Shown here: piece by piece, positions 59,740-64,000 of the stretch
Position numbering within the stretch: the first letter of the stretch is position 1
Layout of the letters: the number at the start of each line of letters is the position of its first letter
Source: Kosakonia sp. H02
Lineage (GTDB): Bacteria > Pseudomonadota > Gammaproteobacteria > Enterobacterales > Enterobacteriaceae
Reading direction: 5' to 3'
Assembly: GCA_030704225.1 (NCBI GenBank)
Contig: CP131915.1
Coordinates: forward strand, 62,001 to 126,000
DNA length: 64,000 nt
Made by a program: the position numbers and the translations under genes
The notes under the pieces: generated by a model
What the model was told of the DNA's origin: nothing
The model's input: the letters and a program-made list of their open reading frames with translations, nothing else
The model's database searches: none

Positions 59740-61674
59740 TTATGAGGATTTACGTACACGCAAATACCATTCGCACAGCAGGCGAACCTGCTTACGGGTG
59801 TAGCCTTTCTCCATCATACGATCCACAAAGTCGTCATGCTTTTTCTGCTCGTCGGTAGAGGTTTTGGCGTTAAACGAAATGACTGGCAGTAACTCTTCGG
59901 TGTTGGAGAACATTTTCTTCTCGATAACCGTGCGCAGTTTTTCGTAGCTGGTCCAGTTCGGGTTGCGACCGTTGTTGTTGGCGCGGGCGCGCAAGACGAA
60001 GTTGACGATTTCATTACGGAAATCTTTCGGGTTACTGATCCCGGCCGGTTTCTCGATTTTTTCCAGTTCCGCATTCAGGGATTCACGGTCAAACAACTGG
60101 CCGGTATCCGGGTCGCGGTACTCCTGATCCTGGATCCAGAAATCCGCATAGGTGACATAACGATCAAAGATGTTCTGCCCATATTCGGAATAGGATTCAA
60201 GGTACGCCGTCTGGATCTCTTTGCCGATAAACTCGGCGTATTTCGGGATCAGGTAACCTTTGAGGAACTCAAGGTAGCGTTCTGCTATCTCTTGCGGGAA
60301 CTGTTCACGCTCGATTTGCTGTTCCAGTACATAGAAGAGATGCACCGGGTTGGCGGCCACTTCGGCGTGGTCGAAGTTAAATACCCGCGAGAGGATCTTA
60401 AAGGCGAAACGCGTTGACAGCCCGTTCATCCCTTCGTCGACACCGGCGTAATCGCGATACTCCTGATAGGACTTCGCTTTCGGGTCGGTATCTTTCAGGC
60501 TTTCACCGTCATAAACACGCATTTTCGAATAAATGCTGGAGTTTTCCGGCTCTTTAAGGCGCGACAGAATGGAGAAGCGTGCCAGCGTTTCCAGCGTGCC
60601 GGGAGCGCATGGGGCGTGAGAAAGCTCTGAGTGATTGAGCAGTTTCTCGTAAATTTTCATCTCTTCCGAAATACGCAGGCAATACGGCACCTTGACGATA
60701 TAGACACGGTCGAGGAAGGCCTCGTTGTTTTTGTTATTACGGAACTGTACCCATTCTGATTCGTTTGAGTGAGCAAGGATGATGCCGTTAAACGGTAGGG
60801 CGGAAATACCTTCTGTGCCGTTGTAGTTCCCCTCCTGCGTGGCGGTCAGCAGCGGGTGCAGCACCTTAATAGGCGCTTTAAACATTTCGACGAATTCCAT
60901 TACCCCTTGGTTGGCACGGCACAGTGCGCCGGAGTAACCGTAAGCATCGGGATCGTTTTGCGCGTGGTTTTCCAGTTTGCGGATATCCACTTTCCCCACC
61001 AGCGCCGAAATATCCTGGTTGTTTTCATCGCCCGGTTCTGTTTTGGCGATGGCGATCTGTTCGAGGATGGACGGCCAGACTTTGACGACGCGGAATTTAC
61101 TGATATCGCCGCCGAATTCGTGCAGCCGTTTCGCCGCCCATGGCGACATTATGGTACCGAGGTAGCGGCGCGGAACGTTATATTCCTTTTCGAGGATCTG
61201 CGCGTCTTCCTGCGGGTTGAACAGGCACAACGGGTGGTCGTTGACCGGGCTGCGTTCGCCATTGGCGCTCAGCACATAAATGGGCACCCGCTGCATTAAT
61301 GATTTCAGCCGTTCTGCGAGGGAGGATTTACCGCCGCCAACCGGGCCGAGCAGGTAGAGGATCTGTTTCTTCTCTTCAAGCCCCTGGGCGGCGTGTTTGA
61401 GGTAAGAGACGATCTGCTCGATGGCTTCTTCCATACCATAGAATTCTTCAAACGCCGGGTAGCGTCCGATAACCCGGTTCGAAAAGAGACGGGAAAGCCG
61501 TGGCTCCTGGGCAGTGTCAACCATCACTGGCTCACCAATGGCCATCAATAGCCTTTCTGCCGCGTTAGCATAGGCACTGCGATCTTGCTTACAGATAGCA
61601 AGAAACTCCTGCAGTGTGAACTCTTCGTCCTTGGCAGCTTCATAGCGCTGGCGATAGTGATCGAATATATTCAT
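59740..61674 (-). CDS. yeaG: YeaG, PrkA-type serine protein kinase
   Basis: 644 residues, as in E. coli. AAA+-like N-terminal domain with Walker A GPVGGGKSS (about residue 110) and a C-terminal PrkA domain. In E. coli it acts in sustained nitrogen starvation and stationary-phase survival. ATG at 61674 (MNIFDHYRQRYE) was chosen to match E. coli. A near-perfect sigma-54 promoter lies about 100 bp upstream. Confidence 0.95.
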   Translation of the reverse strand: MNIFDHYRQRYEAAKDEEFTLQEFLAICKQDRSAYANAAERLLMAIGEPVMVDTAQEPRLSRLFSNRVIGRYPAFEEFYGMEEAIEQIVSYLKHAAQGLEEKKQILYLLGPVGGGKSSLAERLKSLMQRVPIYVLSANGERSPVNDHPLCLFNPQEDAQILEKEYNVPRRYLGTIMSPWAAKRLHEFGGDISKFRVVKVWPSILEQIAIAKTEPGDENNQDISALVGKVDIRKLENHAQNDPDAYGYSGALCRANQGVMEFVEMFKAPIKVLHPLLTATQEGNYNGTEGISALPFNGIILAHSNESEWVQFRNNKNNEAFLDRVYIVKVPYCLRISEEMKIYEKLLNHSELSHAPCAPGTLETLARFSILSRLKEPENSSIYSKMRVYDGESLKDTDPKAKSYQEYRDYAGVDEGMNGLSTRFAFKILSRVFNFDHAEVAANPVHLFYVLEQQIEREQFPQEIAERYLEFLKGYLIPKYAEFIGKEIQTAYLESYSEYGQNIFDRYVTYADFWIQDQEYRDPDTGQLFDRESLNAELEKIEKPAGISNPKDFRNEIVNFVLRARANNNGRNPNWTSYEKLRTVIEKKMFSNTEELLPVISFNAKTSTDEQKKHDDFVDRMMEKGYTRKQVRLLCEWYLRVRKSS

Positions 61675-62109
61675 GGCATGCCGTCCTTTCGTTTTTAGCA
61701 CAGACAGGTTAAGAGCCGTTCATATGAGTAGTGGAGGCTCCCGGAAGCGTTCACTGAAGGGCGCTAAAAGTCACAGAGCAACACTTGTGCCAGGTCGCAT
61801 GCCAATGGCTTCGCGCGGATCAGTTAAATCATCTTCTTAAATTAAGCGTAGATGGCTTTGCAAAACTTGCATCCAGCCAAAAACCAATTTCAATGACATA
61901 TCAATAACTCATCCAAAAATTCCTGGTTTAGAGATAAGCCTTTGGCCGCACTCTCTTCTGTTAGTCATATAACTGTAAGCCGCGTGTCATTAAACGAATG
62001 CACAGTGAAGGATTTAATTTTGTAATGTAAAGGTAAAAAAAATTGGGTAGGATGCGCAGGACGGTTAAACTTCTTGCGCCAATTATTTGACTACAGGAAA
62101 AAAAGGATT
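61675..62109. other. Divergent region between yeaG and mipA
   Basis: Holds the sigma-54 promoter for yeaGH (61777-61792) and a long AT-rich stretch leading to mipA. A possible enhancer-like TGCAAAACTTGCA lies near 61858-61870 but does not match the NtrC consensus well. No gene is seen. Confidence 0.5.
61777..61792 (-). promoter_or_regulatory. Sigma-54 promoter of yeaGH
   Basis: On the minus strand TGGCACAAGTGTTGCT matches TGGCACG-N4-TTGCW with one mismatch and correct GG-to-GC spacing. It lies about 103 bp before yeaG. In E. coli the operon belongs to the nitrogen-starvation response, consistent with NtrC and sigma-54 control. Confidence 0.8.
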
Positions 62110-62859
62110 GTGACCAAATTCAAACTCCTGGCACTGGGCGTGCTGGCTGCGACGTCCGCCTTTGCGGCCAATGCAGAAAATACCTTTTCTCTCGGCGCGG
62201 GCGTGGGTGTCGCAGAAACTCCCTATAAAGAGTACGACACGCGCGTTCTGCCAATCCCGGTGGTGACCTATGAAGGCGATGATTTCTGGTTTCGCGGCCT
62301 GGGTGGTGGTTACTACTTGTGGAATGACGCGGCGGATAAATTATCGATAACGGCGTTTTACTCACCGTGGCAGTTCAGACCCAAAGACAGTGATGACAGC
62401 CAATTGCGTCGGCTGGATCGCCGTAAAGCCACGGCGATGGCGGGGCTGAGCTATATCCATAATACTGCGCAGTATGGTTTCCTGCGTACTACCCTTGCGG
62501 GTGACGTGCTGGATAACAGCAACGGTGTGATGTGGGATATCGCCTGGCTGTACAACTACATCAACGGCGGGCTGAGCGTCACGCCGGGCATTGGTGTTGA
62601 GTGGAGCAGTGATAACCAGAACGAATACTATTATGGTGTCTCCCGTTCTGAATCTCGCCGTAGCGGCCTTGCCAGCTACGATCCGGACAGCAGCTGGAAC
62701 CCGTATCTGGAGTTGAGCGTCAGCTATCGTTTGTCGGATAACTGGAGCGTTTACGGCACTGGCCGTTACACGCACCTGTCTGATGAAGTGAAAGATAGCC
62801 CGATGGTTGATAAATCCTGGGCAGGTTTGTTCTCGACAGGGGTCACTTACCGCTTCTGA
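62110..62859 (+). CDS. mipA: MltA-interacting outer-membrane protein MipA
   Basis: Outer-membrane scaffolding protein that in E. coli links MltA and PBP1b. It has 249 residues: signal peptide about 1-22 (ATSAFAANAE), beta-barrel with FRGLGGGYYLWNDA, DNSNGV and NEYYYGVSRSESRRSG, ending VTYRF. GTG at 62110 follows AGGATT and matches E. coli. It is the orthologue, in the usual yeaG-mipA-yeaE order, while the gene at 21384 is a divergent paralogue. Confidence 0.95.
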   Translation: MTKFKLLALGVLAATSAFAANAENTFSLGAGVGVAETPYKEYDTRVLPIPVVTYEGDDFWFRGLGGGYYLWNDAADKLSITAFYSPWQFRPKDSDDSQLRRLDRRKATAMAGLSYIHNTAQYGFLRTTLAGDVLDNSNGVMWDIAWLYNYINGGLSVTPGIGVEWSSDNQNEYYYGVSRSESRRSGLASYDPDSSWNPYLELSVSYRLSDNWSVYGTGRYTHLSDEVKDSPMVDKSWAGLFSTGVTYRF

Positions 62860-62890
62860 TTGGGCACCTGAACAGTGCAATCTGTGTAAT

Positions 62891-62915
62891 AAAACAGGGC
62901 CGATGGCCCTGTTTT
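62891..62915 (+). terminator. Terminator of mipA
   Basis: A perfect 11-bp stem, AAAACAGGGCC with GGCCCTGTTTT, and a GAT loop; A and T flanks allow bidirectional function. Confidence 0.85.
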
Positions 62916-62950
62916 GCTTTACGGTGGTGCATGTAGCCGAGGAGGAGGAA

Positions 62951-63808
62951 ATGGCAGATAAACAGGTTATCTTTGCAGGTCAGGTCGCTCAGCCCGCTAT
63001 TGGTCAGGGTACCTGGTATATGGGCGAAAATGCGCAGTTACGCTCAAAAGAAGCGGATGCACTACGCGCGGGCATCGATCTTGGATTGACGCTTATCGAT
63101 ACCGCCGAAATGTACGCCGATGGCGGAGCGGAAGAGGTGGTCGGCGAGGCGTTGCGGGGCGGATATCGCGATAAAGTCTTCCTGGTCTCCAAAGTTTACC
63201 CGTGGAATGCGGGTGGACAGAAAGCCATTGCCGCATGCGAAGCCAGCTTGCGTCGCCTGAAAACCGAGGTACTCGATCTTTACCTGTTGCACTGGCGCGG
63301 TAATTACTCTCTGGCTGAAACCGTCGAGGTGATGGAAACGCTGATCCAGCAGGGCAAAATCCGCCGCTGGGGCGTTTCGAACCTTGATTACAGCGATATG
63401 CAGGAACTGATGCAGGTGAGCGGCGGCGAAGCCTGCGCCACCGATCAGGTGCTGTACCACCTTGCTTCACGCGGGATTGAGTACGATTTGCTGCCGTGGT
63501 GCCAGCAGCACGCCATGCCGGTGATGGCCTACTGCCCGCTGGCGCAGGCAGGCCGCTTACGCGATGGTTTGCTGGAAAGTAGCGTGGTGCAGGATATCGC
63601 GCAGGCCCACGGCGCCAGTGCGGCGCAAATCTTACTGGCGTGGGTGATTAGCCATCAGGGCGTGATCGCCATTCCGAAAGCGTCAAGCGTGAAGCATGTC
63701 GAGGAGAATGCGGCGGCACTGAAGATTTCGCTAACCCATGATGATCTGGTGTGGCTGGATAAAGCTTTCCCGGCACCGAACCGTAAAACGCCACTTGATA
63801 TGCAGTAA
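62951..63808 (+). CDS. yeaE: YeaE, aldo-keto reductase (methylglyoxal reductase)
   Basis: Cytoplasmic NADPH-dependent aldo-keto reductase active on methylglyoxal in E. coli. It has 285 residues; AKR catalytic residues lie in DTAEMYADG, SKVYPW and LLHWRG. ATG at 62951 directly follows GAGGAGGAA. An in-frame start at 62807 lies inside mipA and is rejected. Confidence 0.94.
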   Translation: MADKQVIFAGQVAQPAIGQGTWYMGENAQLRSKEADALRAGIDLGLTLIDTAEMYADGGAEEVVGEALRGGYRDKVFLVSKVYPWNAGGQKAIAACEASLRRLKTEVLDLYLLHWRGNYSLAETVEVMETLIQQGKIRRWGVSNLDYSDMQELMQVSGGEACATDQVLYHLASRGIEYDLLPWCQQHAMPVMAYCPLAQAGRLRDGLLESSVVQDIAQAHGASAAQILLAWVISHQGVIAIPKASSVKHVEENAAALKISLTHDDLVWLDKAFPAPNRKTPLDMQ

Positions 63809-63821
63809 TGCGCTGTTAAAA

Positions 63822-63842
63822 CCCTCTCCCGGCGGGAGAGGG
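63822..63842. repeat. GC-rich inverted repeat after yeaE
   Basis: CCCTCTCCC, GGC, GGGAGAGGG is a perfect 9-bp stem between the convergent yeaE and yeaD. There is no T-run; it may be a boundary or repeat element similar to common enterobacterial intergenic palindromes. Confidence 0.5.
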
Positions 63843-63854
63843 CAGGCAGGACAA

Positions 63855-64000
63855 TCAGCGTTTAACGACGCGAATGGTTTGCCCCAGGCGGGATGGTTTC
63901 TCTTCGCTGGCTTTCTGCGGCACGGTCGCATTGACTGATTCCACACAGACGAAGGTTTTGTAGCCGTCATCTGGCATGTCGGCCATGCTGACGGAAAGGG
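63855..64000 (-). CDS. yeaD: YeaD, glucose-6-phosphate 1-epimerase-like, 5' part off the window
   Basis: Only the C-terminal 48 residues are present: SMADMPDDGYKTFVCVES near the window edge and RLGQTIRVVKR at the end. They match the C-terminus of E. coli YeaD (hexose-6-phosphate mutarotase). The order mipA-yeaE-yeaD is as in E. coli, with gapA expected beyond. Confidence 0.88.
   Translation of the reverse strand, partial: LSVSMADMPDDGYKTFVCVESVNATVPQKASEEKPSRLGQTIRVVKR

Overview
The window is chromosomal DNA of an enterobacterium in the Enterobacter / Kosakonia / Phytobacter / Citrobacter neighbourhood. This is inferred from gene content, near full-length identity of core proteins to remembered E. 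coli K-12 homologues, and gene order. I could not run a search, so no species is named. Coding density is high. No rRNA, tRNA, CRISPR array, transposase or prophage gene was seen.

Layout. (1) About 1-38.8 kb follows the E. coli fhuE-to-icd segment: fhuE (3' end off the window), hinT-ycfL-lpoB-thiK-nagZ-ycfP, ndh, ycfJ, comR/bhsA, ldtC, mfd, ycfT, lolCDE-nagK-cobB, potABCD, pepT, roxA, phoPQ, purB-hflD-mnmA-nudJ-rluE and icd. One insertion stands out: a MipA/OmpV-like outer-membrane gene plus a complete OmpR-type two-component system (21384-24167) sits between cobB and potD. (2) About 38.8-44.7 kb is accessory and partly decayed: an orphan YjbE-like secreted protein, gene remnants, an unknown membrane protein, a YrbL homologue with a PhoP box, a 2H-phosphoesterase-like protein, an SOS-boxed msgA/dinI homologue, an orphan PTS EIIB, a 24-residue YoaJ homologue, another possible tiny ORF and a candidate small RNA. 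(3) About 44.7-64 kb follows the E. coli yeaO-to-yeaD segment, which lies far from icd in K-12, so the accessory patch marks a rearrangement junction. Insertions here are a CTP-synthase-C-terminal-like amidotransferase, a four-gene amino-acid ABC transporter, a LysR-controlled sugar-acid operon (enolase-superfamily dehydratase, DapA-family aldolase, MFS transporter), and an AT-rich fusion of a pentapeptide-repeat domain to a family 2 glycosyltransferase beside yeaHG.

How the genes work together. The first block is dominated by envelope and peptidoglycan functions (LpoB, NagZ, LdtC, LolCDE, BhsA), DNA repair coupled to transcription (Mfd), spermidine uptake (PotABCD), and translation or tRNA modification (RoxA, MnmA, RluE). 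Several regulatory circuits can be read from the DNA: an exact FNR box before ndh, a PhoP box before phoPQ and a second one correctly spaced from a -10 before yrbL, a LexA box before msgA, a sigma-54 promoter before yeaGH, a LysR-type box between the divergent sugar-acid genes, and paired palindromes around the bhsA promoter that fit ComR.
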